A DNA stretch of 46,733 nucleotides from IMG/VR virus record IMGVR_UViG_3300022935_000032, positions 1 through 46,733 of that record; one strand, written 5' to 3'. Made by a program: the position numbers and the translations under genes. Within the stretch, counting starts at the first letter, position 1, and each line of letters opens with the position of its first letter. This stretch comes from a virus. The notes beneath the pieces were generated by a model. That model searched no databases, had not been told where the DNA came from, and saw nothing but the letters and a program-made list of their open reading frames with translations. This document shows, one piece after another, positions 15,013-23,121 of this stretch.

Positions 15013-16259
15013 ACTGCTTCGATTCCTTCGTGATAATCTCTCTTTTTAGAATATTGTGAAATGATACTATCTTCCTCTGTGTAATATAACTTGAGATCAA
15101 ATTGTGTTAGGTACCCGTCTACTACGTAACCTGGAAAGCGTGAAGGTCCAAATGTTAACATACAGACAGGAGTCCAGTTAGACTTTAAAATAGGCTTTGT
15201 TATTTTCTTTCGATTAGCAATTACAATCTTTGTTTCATTGCTTATACTATTATTTAATCCCTTATCCCTGATGAATTGGTTAAATTCATTGCCATTCTTA
15301 TTGTCCAATCTAAACATTACACTAACATCTTTATTGTCAACAAACCCTTTAACATCATTATACACCAAAGAAAGTTCGTCGGCCGCACGTTCTTCGTTCA
15401 ATAAAATTAACAAAGGAAATCTATCCATCTCATAAATTGCTGTAAACAATTGAGTGCTTGTCCATACTTTTGTTCTTACATGAATATTAGAAGTTCTTCT
15501 TGCAAATATTTTTTGACTTAAACTTGAATAATTGGCAACAGCAATATTGTCAAAGTGGTGTAGTCCGTATAGTCTACGTTTATCCCATAACCCAATAATA
15601 TTTTCAGGAGTAGGTTTACCATACGTATCTAAAAGATGTTCTTCTAGACTAGGATGTAAATTTTTATATTCGAAGTTGTAAACCCCGGGAATATAATCTT
15701 CTTCGTGATTTTTAATATCTACTATTTGGTGATAGTAACTTAGTATTTCCTCATCGATATCAAATTCTGTTTTAAATCGTAGTGCAATATCAATTAATTT
15801 AAAAACATTCTTTTCATTAAAAAGAAAGTTGTGTTGGTGTTGATTATAAAAATATTCTTCTTTGTCTGTGTTCTTTTTAAGATCATTAATGTGATCAATT
15901 ACTTCATTGCTAAACGGAAAACGAATACTAATGTAGTCTTGATCATTTGTTGTAGTTCGTTTAATCCAATGCGACTTGTCAACTACTCTGTAGGGCTCAC
16001 GGGTTAAATTTACATGATCTAAAATAGTAATGCCATTCTCGGCAAACTGTTCTGTATACCATTCTACTAAAAGAGTTTTAACTAGTTCGTGTTGTTTCTC
16101 TGTTAAGGCTTTGCCGCGAAATACCTGTGTACCAATACTAGTTAAGACTTTTCTATTTTCGGGGAATAACTTGAATTTGTGCTCACGCCATGAGGCACCA
16201 GGAATATTTCGATGCCCAATCAAAATTTCTAAACAGTCTTCTACAGTGTATTTGCTCAT
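15009..16259 (-). CDS. Unknown protein coupled to UvsW
   Basis: This 416-residue protein has no motif I recognise: no Walker box, no zinc motif and no membrane segment. It is highly charged and aromatic-rich, with a C-terminal region that includes LLILLNEERAADELSLVYNDV and KIVIANRKKITKPIL. It is the first gene after a perfect sigma70-like promoter and its stop overlaps the uvsW ATG, so the two proteins are made together. A role as a UvsW partner in recombination or replication is a reasonable inference but unsupported by sequence motifs. Confidence 0.7.
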   Translation of the reverse strand: MSKYTVEDCLEILIGHRNIPGASWREHKFKLFPENRKVLTSIGTQVFRGKALTEKQHELVKTLLVEWYTEQFAENGITILDHVNLTREPYRVVDKSHWIKRTTTNDQDYISIRFPFSNEVIDHINDLKKNTDKEEYFYNQHQHNFLFNEKNVFKLIDIALRFKTEFDIDEEILSYYHQIVDIKNHEEDYIPGVYNFEYKNLHPSLEEHLLDTYGKPTPENIIGLWDKRRLYGLHHFDNIAVANYSSLSQKIFARRTSNIHVRTKVWTSTQLFTAIYEMDRFPLLILLNEERAADELSLVYNDVKGFVDNKDVSVMFRLDNKNGNEFNQFIRDKGLNNSISNETKIVIANRKKITKPILKSNWTPVCMLTFGPSRFPGYVVDGYLTQFDLKLYYTEEDSIISQYSKKRDYHEGIEAV

Positions 16260-16284
16260 GGATATTTCCTATACTATTCATAAC

Positions 16285-16313
16285 ATTATACGACATTATA
16301 GGAAAGAAGTCAA
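16285..16313 (-). promoter_or_regulatory. Sigma70-like promoter of the uvsW operon
   Basis: TTGACT (16308-16313), exactly 17 bases, then TATAAT (16285-16290) on the minus strand. A second TATAAT lies within the spacer (16296-16301). The element overlaps the last codons of the 16296-17141 glycosyltransferase-like gene and points at the ATG at 16259. Confidence 0.88.
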
Positions 16314-17141
16314 GCGTTTTAGTGCAATTCCTTGAATTATTTCAGGCACACTCCATTCTGTGTATGCCAAATCATTTAACCACTGCTGTCTATCAGGCTT
16401 GATTGGATTGTTATAATCCCCAAATATAGGATTGCCAACGTCGTGTGCTAGACTGTGCTGACTTACATATACAGGTATTCCTTCAATAACTGCCTGGATA
16501 GCAGGATTGCTTGACCAATTTACTACAGCGTATATGTTATCAAACTCTAAATCAAAATCATCATAAGTTCCGTCAATGTGTTTGGGGTGTTGAAGTCTAA
16601 CATTACGGTACTCGTGTTGAATACCTTCTAGTTTACATCTAGGGTGAGGACGAATTATAATTGGGCGTTCGGTTTGACTTCGGATATGATCTATAATTTC
16701 TAAAACCCAATTACTGATAGGCGGAAGTCCTTCCCATTGTCTACTTTTATCGTGTTGTGTACAAATTAAAATACTTCCTTCTTGTTCCCGCCATGGTTTT
16801 AATTTTAGTCCGAGTTGGTCAGCCCTACTACTATTATTGTCACTATCGCCAAAATCAGCATCTCTATTGATCCCATTTATACCTACTTTCCACATTATGT
16901 TTCTGTGTAAAGCACCTACTTCTAAAACAATTACAGGTTTACCTTGACCACGAAAGTGATCCCATACTGCTTTGTTAGGACGCATACGGCCATGCCATAG
17001 GACACTCCATATGACTGCTACATCTGCATTGTAGTCGTTATATACAACTTCGTGACCTTGTTGACCGCACCCTTGTGCAAATGCTTCAAACACGGGTTTA
17101 GAATTTAACGCACCGTTGTCTGTGAATAAACTAAATCTCAT
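16296..17141 (-). CDS. KpsS-like capsule/glycan synthesis protein (paralogue 1)
   Basis: The start at 17141 (MRFSLFTDNGALNSKPVFEA) is chosen because it overlaps the preceding stop as ATGA; an upstream in-frame codon at 17156 is less likely. The 281 residues resemble capsule polysaccharide KpsS/KpsC-type glycosyltransferases in their C-terminal half, with ERPIIIRPHPRC and NWSSNPAIQAVIEGIPVYVS. It ends with a WLNDLAYTEWSVPEI tail that is also found in the proteins at 17965-18888 and 18882-19682. All three are therefore paralogues. The sugar donor and acceptor are unknown. Confidence 0.7.
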   Translation of the reverse strand: MRFSLFTDNGALNSKPVFEAFAQGCGQQGHEVVYNDYNADVAVIWSVLWHGRMRPNKAVWDHFRGQGKPVIVLEVGALHRNIMWKVGINGINRDADFGDSDNNSSRADQLGLKLKPWREQEGSILICTQHDKSRQWEGLPPISNWVLEIIDHIRSQTERPIIIRPHPRCKLEGIQHEYRNVRLQHPKHIDGTYDDFDLEFDNIYAVVNWSSNPAIQAVIEGIPVYVSQHSLAHDVGNPIFGDYNNPIKPDRQQWLNDLAYTEWSVPEIIQGIALKRLTSFL

Positions 17142-17965
17142 TTGGCAGTTTTCCAATAATCTTCTGTTCTAACTCTAAATAAATCTTTTAATCTACTCAT
17201 ACCTTCTTTTTTACGAGCGCCTTTTAAATGATCAAAGTAGGCACCTAGTTCAGTGTTAATCAGTGGATGACCTTCACCTTTTACTAAATGTCCACTAAGA
17301 TCATGTATATTTGAATGTGTTTGTCTAATACCTTTTAGTACTTGATCAAATACGTAAGAGTCGTGCCACTCTTCCATTTTGAAAATACCATTGTCGGCAT
17401 CTTCATACACACGTTCAAATTCTTTTAAAAACTCTTGGGCGGCAAGTGACTTAGTGTGTAGTCCATAGAATCCGCACTCTGGCCATTTGTGTCCTCTACC
17501 TAAATAACTTAGCCATGTATCTTGAGGGAAAAAACTTACAAACTTTTCATAACTAATTGCACTATGGCATACTGTGTCGGCATCTAACCAAACCACTAAA
17601 TCATATTGTTCATCTTCACAGGCATGAAATACTGCATATACTTTATTAGCAAATCTTACAGCGTCCCACTTAAATTCTTTGTGCCAGTCTCGTGGACGCT
17701 TTGCTTTTATTTCTGGAGGACACACTCCATTTGCTTTAGGAACATTTTTCCATTTTGTTTTAAATGCTTGAAGTTTATCTAGTACAGTTTCAGCACTCCA
17801 TACTCCTATGCGGTCATGAGGATCATTAACTGTTGGTGTACAATTTTCTGCATATACACGTAAATCAATTTTAGGATCTACATTTTTGGAAAACGTATCC
17901 ATAAAACGTTGTCCATATAATTCCATTCCTTCTTTATGAAATGTAGTTACAACTAGTACTCTCAT
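17138..17965 (-). CDS. Glycosyltransferase, GT8-like
   Basis: From the ATG at 17965 (MRVLVVTTFHKEGMELYGQR), whose A overlaps the previous stop as TAATG, the product has 275 residues. The nucleotide-sugar/metal DxD motif is in LVVWLDADTVCH (D128, D130). A WHDSYVFDQVL segment follows, which is typical of GT-A enzymes of the GT8 type. It lies between two KpsS-like paralogues in the glycan operon. Donor and acceptor are unknown. Confidence 0.78.
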   Translation of the reverse strand: MRVLVVTTFHKEGMELYGQRFMDTFSKNVDPKIDLRVYAENCTPTVNDPHDRIGVWSAETVLDKLQAFKTKWKNVPKANGVCPPEIKAKRPRDWHKEFKWDAVRFANKVYAVFHACEDEQYDLVVWLDADTVCHSAISYEKFVSFFPQDTWLSYLGRGHKWPECGFYGLHTKSLAAQEFLKEFERVYEDADNGIFKMEEWHDSYVFDQVLKGIRQTHSNIHDLSGHLVKGEGHPLINTELGAYFDHLKGARKKEGMSRLKDLFRVRTEDYWKTAK

Positions 17966-18888
17966 TATACAAATTTCCTCATATGTTCCCAACACGCACC
18001 TGTTTTAAGTTCCTCAAGTCTCCAATGGCACATTGCTAGTTTTTCTAACCAAGGGCCTCTATCAAATTCGTTAATGTGTGCTAGGTCTTGAAAATTAGTG
18101 TGTGCAACTTCTTTTGCTTGACTGCGTCCGGCATCTGTTAAAAATACTGGAACTCCTTCAATTGCGGCAATAATTCCAGGACTACTATTATGTCCTACAA
18201 ATGCTCTTGCGTTTTGTAAATCGTGTAATAGACTTGGCGACACACTTGTAAAAACATCTAAATGTTTAATACGCTGTGGATATGTATCACGTTGCTTATC
18301 ACCTGGATGGAATCTAACCATAATAGGTGCATCACACACTACTCTAATTCTTTTAACAGTTTGTTCCAACCATTTTAAAACATCTTGTCCTTGCATACTC
18401 CAGCCGCCATCTCTTTGACAAGCAATTAAAATATGACCGTCGTTTCTTTTCTTCCAAGGCTTAACTTCAATGTTTAAATCTTTTGACAATCGTAGCCAAC
18501 GTTCGGGTTGAACAAATTCAGGAGCATTACAATATTCTCCGGTGTTGGCAAATATACCATCATAGCCATAACGCAAATATGTTTTACTATTGTTTTTGTC
18601 GTATGCTAAAAATAAATTACTATCAACAATTATACAACGTTTTCCTCTAGCCAATTGATTTTCGTATACTAATCTACGTAATTTAAGGTGAGGGGTATCT
18701 TTGCTGTTAGCATGAACAAACCCTTGTATAACTGCTACGTCAGTATCAATAGGATGATATGTATTACATATAATTCCTTTATCACCCATTTTGTTTACAC
18801 CTTCAATATAATTTTTTAGTAGTGCAGGTTTTTCTGGATTTGAATTTCCAGGAGGAATAACTTTCATATAACTTGCAACTGTTAACAT
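17965..18888 (-). CDS. KpsS-like capsule/glycan synthesis protein (paralogue 2)
   Basis: The ATG at 18888 (MLTVASYMKVIPPGNSNPEK) is preferred over an upstream codon at 18975 because it overlaps the previous gene by only 7 bases and gives the family's usual N-terminus. The 307 residues include APIMVRFHPGDKQ and GHNSSPGIIAAIEGVPVFLT, the conserved pair also seen in its paralogues at 16296-17141 and 18882-19682. KpsS-type enzymes transfer Kdo or related sugars to lipid anchors; the activity here is inferred only from pattern. Confidence 0.7.
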   Translation of the reverse strand: MLTVASYMKVIPPGNSNPEKPALLKNYIEGVNKMGDKGIICNTYHPIDTDVAVIQGFVHANSKDTPHLKLRRLVYENQLARGKRCIIVDSNLFLAYDKNNSKTYLRYGYDGIFANTGEYCNAPEFVQPERWLRLSKDLNIEVKPWKKRNDGHILIACQRDGGWSMQGQDVLKWLEQTVKRIRVVCDAPIMVRFHPGDKQRDTYPQRIKHLDVFTSVSPSLLHDLQNARAFVGHNSSPGIIAAIEGVPVFLTDAGRSQAKEVAHTNFQDLAHINEFDRGPWLEKLAMCHWRLEELKTGACWEHMRKFV

Positions 18889-19682
18889 AGTTCTAAATCT
18901 CTTATTAAATCTAATGCGAAACCGCTTTCTAATTCTTGTGTCGTGTATTGGCAGTAGGCTAACCAGTTTTGCCAAGCAATAACTTTTTCTTCATCGGGGT
19001 AGTAAGGATTTTCAATATCACTAATCTTTTTAGTACATAACTCTCCAGCCGCTCCCGGAGCAAGTGCAATAGCAGGTACTCCTGCACTTATTGCCTCGGT
19101 TGCCGCAATAGAATTATAAGTTACTAGACAATGTATTTGTTGTCTAACAAGTTGTGCAGGGACGCTGTTGTCATTTAAACGTTCTCTACGCAGTCCTTTA
19201 TCTCTAATAAGAATAGGTCTATCTGTGTGCTTACGTAACTCTTTAATAGTTTCGTCTACCCAAACATCTCTGTCAATTCCATAAAACGAACAAGGCTTTT
19301 GCGATGGAGTAACAACAAGAATTGCTCCGTCCATTTTTTTCCAACCAGTAAATCTTAAATTATTATCGTCGATCGAATTAAATCTATCTGCTGGTAAATC
19401 ATAACGCGGCGTCATATTTTGTACATTGTTCTTTACAACTCTATGCCAGTTTTTACGCTTGTTTAGATTACCCATATATCCTGTGTCAATATAAAAATAA
19501 TCTCTTCCTTGTTTTTCAGCAGTTCGTATTGCTTTGCGTTCAGTCATTCCTCTAAGAACTACAGGAATTTCTTTATTGAATTTATGAAAGTCTTGAAATC
19601 CTGAATAATGCACATCTTTAAATGACTGTATCAAGCATTTAACAATAGCATCGTTTTCGTCTGTAATAATACAATGGCTCAT
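18882..19682 (-). CDS. KpsS-like capsule/glycan synthesis protein (paralogue 3)
   Basis: This 266-residue member of the triplet has RPILIRDKGLRRERL in place of the RxHP segment. NSIAATEAISAGVPAIALAPG corresponds to the donor-site region, and WQNWLAYCQYTTQELESGFA forms the shared tail. The missing RFHP/RPHP histidine suggests altered or lost activity compared with the other two. The ATG follows the upstream stop as TAATG, and the gene is embedded in the glycan operon. Confidence 0.68.
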   Translation of the reverse strand: MSHCIITDENDAIVKCLIQSFKDVHYSGFQDFHKFNKEIPVVLRGMTERKAIRTAEKQGRDYFYIDTGYMGNLNKRKNWHRVVKNNVQNMTPRYDLPADRFNSIDDNNLRFTGWKKMDGAILVVTPSQKPCSFYGIDRDVWVDETIKELRKHTDRPILIRDKGLRRERLNDNSVPAQLVRQQIHCLVTYNSIAATEAISAGVPAIALAPGAAGELCTKKISDIENPYYPDEEKVIAWQNWLAYCQYTTQELESGFALDLIRDLELC

Positions 19683-20356
19683 TATTTGTTCATCATGTTA
19701 AAAAGTTCATCTTTCCATAAGCGTGAAAATTCTCCGTTACGATAATTTTCGAACCATGGTCCGCCTTCAGTGTAGTGTATTAAGTTTGGTTTGTCAAGAT
19801 CTTTATATACTCCAACCAAATAATTCCAAGTGTGATCTAGTTCACCAATCTCGTCATCTTTAAGCCAACTAAACCTATGCAAATATTTTCCTGTTGTTTT
19901 TTCATCGTTAACTAAATCTGTAGTTACTACTTTGTTACTTGGATGTCCGCAGTTCCATAACACAACACTTGACCAATTCTTACGAGGGTAAACAGTTTGC
20001 TTCTGTCCATCCATCTTGAACCCTTCTTCAACTTTGTAATCGTGTTGTACACACATGACTGCATACTTGTCATCTGCTTGATCAAACAGTTCTTTAATAT
20101 CTGTAGTAAGGATCATATCACAATCCATAAACAATGCCCAACCTTCAAAGTTAGTAAGTTCTGGAATAAGAAAACGTGTAAAAGTAAATTCTGTTGAACC
20201 CAATGTATCGATAGGACGAGTGTACCAACCTGCTTCTCTTAACTCGTTTTGTTTTAACGGATGTACTTCTGCGTTAGATTGTCTGCTTATAATACTGTGT
20301 TTGCACACTTGATAAGCAATGTCTTCTCTAGTGTCGTAGCCTACAAATATTTTCAT
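19682..20356 (-). CDS. Glycosyltransferase, GT8-like
   Basis: The 224 residues begin MKIFVGYDTREDIAYQVCKH, a characteristic N-terminus of short GT8-type enzymes. The DxD motif lies in WALFMDCDMI (D78, D80), and HYTEGGPWFENY near the C-terminus gives the usual metal-binding histidine. The DNA overlaps the upstream nucleotidyltransferase-cupin gene by 4 bases (ATGA) and the downstream KpsS-like gene by one. It probably uses a sugar activated in the same operon, which is inference. Confidence 0.82.
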   Translation of the reverse strand: MKIFVGYDTREDIAYQVCKHSIISRQSNAEVHPLKQNELREAGWYTRPIDTLGSTEFTFTRFLIPELTNFEGWALFMDCDMILTTDIKELFDQADDKYAVMCVQHDYKVEEGFKMDGQKQTVYPRKNWSSVVLWNCGHPSNKVVTTDLVNDEKTTGKYLHRFSWLKDDEIGELDHTWNYLVGVYKDLDKPNLIHYTEGGPWFENYRNGEFSRLWKDELFNMMNK

Positions 20357-21111
20357 TTGCGTTCAATGTCCTCTTCTATGCATTTATCTCCATATTGAAT
20401 TTCAACTATTCGACAAGGCGTATCAAAAGGATTAGTTAATTGATGCCATGCATCAACATCAACTTTGTATTCTTCGTGTTTCTCTAAAGTCTTTGGAGGT
20501 ATGTTATATCCGGATTCTAATTTTGAATTAACAACACACTTGCCTTCTGTAACTAGCCAATACTCTGCACGACTTTTATGTCGTTGCATTGATAATTCTT
20601 TTCCAGGATCAACTGTAAGTTCTTTTACTTTACAACCTTCGACTTCGTGTAGTACACGGTAGTAACCCCAAGTACGTTCTGTCTTTGGAGCCTTCCATTC
20701 ATCTAATATCCAACTTGAAGAATTAACTTTGTCTTGACCGCCTACTCCGAAAATAAATTTAACATTATCAAACATCGCCATTTCAGGAATGTTTTTATCT
20801 GTTCTATCTCCACCGTTGGCGAAAATTATTTGATCGTCTATACCGCTAGTTGACTGTGTTTGAAAGATTGCTTGACAAGCACTGTCGTCTTGATCATCAA
20901 AACTAATAACCTTATCAACAATGGATAGTTCTTTGATAATGGCAATTCTTTCTTTGAAAGGCATAAAGGGTCTACCCTTCTTTCGTGTTAGCCATTCATC
21001 AGAGTTAACTCCGACAACTAGCATATCCCCTAGTTCTTTAGCCGCTTTAAAATATTTGATATGACCTGAATGGAGTGGATCAAATCCACCTGTAACTAGC
21101 ACGATTTTCAT
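20353..21111 (-). CDS. Nucleotidyltransferase fused to a cupin domain
   Basis: The true start is 21111 (MKIVLVTGGFDPLHSGHIKY), where a late-type promoter core ends 5 bases upstream; an in-frame ATG at 21186 lies on the far side of that promoter. Residues 1-145 form a cytidylyltransferase-fold domain with the HSGH motif at 14-17, as in HldE/TagD-type enzymes that make ADP-heptose or CDP-alcohols. The usual ISTT motif is replaced by NSSS. Residues 150-252 form a cupin (RTWGYYRVLHEVEG, QRHKSRAEYWLVTEG) like the C-terminal domain of mannose-6-phosphate isomerase type II. The fusion suggests activation of a sugar for the glycosyltransferases that follow. Confidence 0.82.
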   Translation of the reverse strand: MKIVLVTGGFDPLHSGHIKYFKAAKELGDMLVVGVNSDEWLTRKKGRPFMPFKERIAIIKELSIVDKVISFDDQDDSACQAIFQTQSTSGIDDQIIFANGGDRTDKNIPEMAMFDNVKFIFGVGGQDKVNSSSWILDEWKAPKTERTWGYYRVLHEVEGCKVKELTVDPGKELSMQRHKSRAEYWLVTEGKCVVNSKLESGYNIPPKTLEKHEEYKVDVDAWHQLTNPFDTPCRIVEIQYGDKCIEEDIERK

Positions 21112-21116
21112 AACTC

Positions 21117-21124
21117 TATTTACA
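21117..21124 (-). promoter_or_regulatory. Late-type promoter of the glycan operon, leaderless geometry
   Basis: The minus strand reads TGTAAATA (7 of 8 to TATAAATA), then GAGTT, then the ATG at 21111. The predicted transcript start falls on the A of the ATG. TAAATAGAGTTATGA is identical to the start region of the oxygenase gene at 711. Confidence 0.62.
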
Positions 21125-21177
21125 TTTGAAGCCAAATACAGTCTACAGTTCTTGAAAGCAAAATAAGTAATTTTACC

Positions 21178-21771
21178 ATGGACCAATTAAATTTATTTGT
21201 AAACAGTATATTCCATACCACGTTCTCCAAGCATGAAGACGTATCTAAATTGTTTGATAGAGTAGTTGAAGACTATCAAAAACAGTCTAACAATACAAAC
21301 ATTCAGCACGTTAACACTTGGCAAAGTAAGGATAACTTTCAAACTAATAATCTATTCAAACATATTAGTGAAAGTGATGAAGTAAAAGCATTTTGTCAAG
21401 ATGTTTTCAAAAAGTTAGATATCAAACAAGGTCAACACATTGCTATAACACGTTCGATGATACAATGTGTATTACCGGGTGGTTGCTTAACCAAGAAAAA
21501 GAATACTGGAAGTTTTTATACAGGTATGTACTTTGTTTCAAGCGATCCAAACAGTGGTGGACTAGTTGTTGATAATCCAGTAAGCGAATATTACTATAAT
21601 AGTATTCCTGTTGAAAATAAGAATCCGTATAATAGTTGGCAAACATATTTGCCAATGCCACAGGGTGAAATTTATTTCTTACCTGGCTATTTAGATATTA
21701 GTACAACTCCTAATTTGAGCGACAAGGCATTAAACATTATCGTGTTTGATTTTGAAATTATTAAAAAATGA
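21178..21771 (+). CDS. 2OG-oxygenase-like protein without metal ligands
   Basis: The 197-residue protein follows the layout of the TIGR02466-type oxygenase at 11871-12506: a strand ending LPGG, then TGMYFVSSDPNSGGLVV and EIYFLPGYLDISTTPN. However, the HDH ligand pair is replaced by the KKKNT region (106-110). The distal histidine of FPGWLSH is replaced by Asp/Ile, and no conserved Arg follows. A catalytically inactive, possibly regulatory or structural relative is the best reading. It is the first gene of the plus-strand island and overlaps the next gene by 4 bases (ATGA). Confidence 0.6.
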   Translation: MDQLNLFVNSIFHTTFSKHEDVSKLFDRVVEDYQKQSNNTNIQHVNTWQSKDNFQTNNLFKHISESDEVKAFCQDVFKKLDIKQGQHIAITRSMIQCVLPGGCLTKKKNTGSFYTGMYFVSSDPNSGGLVVDNPVSEYYYNSIPVENKNPYNSWQTYLPMPQGEIYFLPGYLDISTTPNLSDKALNIIVFDFEIIKK

Positions 21772-22193
21772 CAAAAGAAGAAATTGATAGATTATTTGAA
21801 CAATCAAACCAAAATAAATTTAGTTATGTACTAATGCTACCGCTTGGCGATAGTGTGCTAGAGCAACATATAGAACAGTGGTTAAATGCCCGTGTAAACC
21901 TGGTTAAGATGCCCGTACAGCGGTCTGAAATGCTAGAGTATATGTTTGAGTGCTCTGACTATGTCTTGTGCAGTGTAGACGCTTTAAAATGCGTTTTAGA
22001 CACCACTAAACCGGTGTTCTTAAACATACACACAGATGATTTAGATATTGTAGATAGAAACAATATATTTGTGTTTGATCCTATGCGTAATGAAGATAAA
22101 ACGGAAATGGATTACAAACCATTTTTAGATTTAGCAACTAAATGTCTTAAAAAAGACCTAGATGACAAATGGATTCCCTATTATGAAGTGTAG
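21768..22193 (+). CDS. Hypothetical protein
   Basis: This 141-residue acidic protein starts MTKEEIDRLFEQSNQNKFSY. A hydrophobic strand (YVLMLPLGDSV) comes early and an alternating beta/alpha pattern follows, suggesting a small Rossmann-like fold. No catalytic motif is recognisable. It overlaps the oxygenase-like gene by 4 bases and the radical SAM gene by 11, so its job is probably tied to that enzyme. No family recognised. Confidence 0.65.
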   Translation: MTKEEIDRLFEQSNQNKFSYVLMLPLGDSVLEQHIEQWLNARVNLVKMPVQRSEMLEYMFECSDYVLCSVDALKCVLDTTKPVFLNIHTDDLDIVDRNNIFVFDPMRNEDKTEMDYKPFLDLATKCLKKDLDDKWIPYYEV

Positions 22194-23121
22194 TGCATTT
22201 TGGAAACATACTAATATACGCAGTGGTAACAGAGTTTATCCTTGTTGTCGTTTTAAATATTCCATTGATACATTCGATGGTGATGTAGCCAACGTATTGC
22301 ATTCAGAAGCATATAAAGAATTACGAGAACAAAGCCTTGCTGGCGAACGCATATCCGGTTGTGAAAAATGTTATTACGAAGAAAGTATTCAGCATAAAAG
22401 TCTACGCCAAGAGTTTAACGAAAAATATGATACAGATTCAGTTGAACTTAAATTTTTAGAAATAGGTTTTGATAATCTATGTAACTTAACTTGTGACGGG
22501 TGTAACTCAGAGTTTAGTACAAGTTGGATTGTAAAAGAACAAGACATTTACGGTCGAGCCAAAAATAAATTAATGGAAATTGATAGTGTTACTAATGTTC
22601 CAGACACAATAGACAAGATTTTATTTTTAGGCGGCGAGCCGTTAATTACAGATAGACACTTGCGTTTATTACATCAAGTAAAACATAAAAATAAAGTTGA
22701 AGTAATTTATAATACCAATGGTACTTTTATACCTAGTGATGAAGTAGTTGAAGAACTTAGCAACTATAAAAATGTAACATTTATTTTAAGTATCGACGGC
22801 ATAGGCGAACTTGCTGAAAAAGTAAGAAGCGGAACCAAATGGGCCGATGTTGTAAAATTTATCGACTGGGTAGGTGCAAATTTTTACACTTTAGAATTTA
22901 ATACTGTACTGCACAAAAACAATTATATGGGATTAGGAAAGTTAAGTGATTTTTGTACAAGATTTAAAGATGCACGTTGGTATATTAACGTATTAACTTA
23001 TCCGTTACCGTTAGACATTGCTACGTTAGATGTTGCTACTAAGAAACGTATTATAGACGATGTTAAACATTTAAACTTGCCTAACAAAGAATTTATAATT
23101 AATCATTTACAAAACTCTTAA
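22183..23121 (+). CDS. Radical SAM protein with N-terminal cysteine-rich region
   Basis: From the ATG at 22183 (MKCSAFWKHTNIRSGNRVYP) the 312-residue protein carries CCRF at 21-24 and GCEKCYYEE at 59-67, the twitch/SPASM-like cysteines. The catalytic cluster motif CNLTCDGC follows (C100, C104, C107), then the SAM-contacting LGGEPLI at 149-155. An earlier ATG at 22162 is possible. Such enzymes modify sugars, peptides or nucleosides by radical chemistry; the substrate here is not evident. It converges on the 23099-24253 gene with a 23-base overlap of the 3' ends. Confidence 0.85.
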   Translation: MKCSAFWKHTNIRSGNRVYPCCRFKYSIDTFDGDVANVLHSEAYKELREQSLAGERISGCEKCYYEESIQHKSLRQEFNEKYDTDSVELKFLEIGFDNLCNLTCDGCNSEFSTSWIVKEQDIYGRAKNKLMEIDSVTNVPDTIDKILFLGGEPLITDRHLRLLHQVKHKNKVEVIYNTNGTFIPSDEVVEELSNYKNVTFILSIDGIGELAEKVRSGTKWADVVKFIDWVGANFYTLEFNTVLHKNNYMGLGKLSDFCTRFKDARWYINVLTYPLPLDIATLDVATKKRIIDDVKHLNLPNKEFIINHLQNS

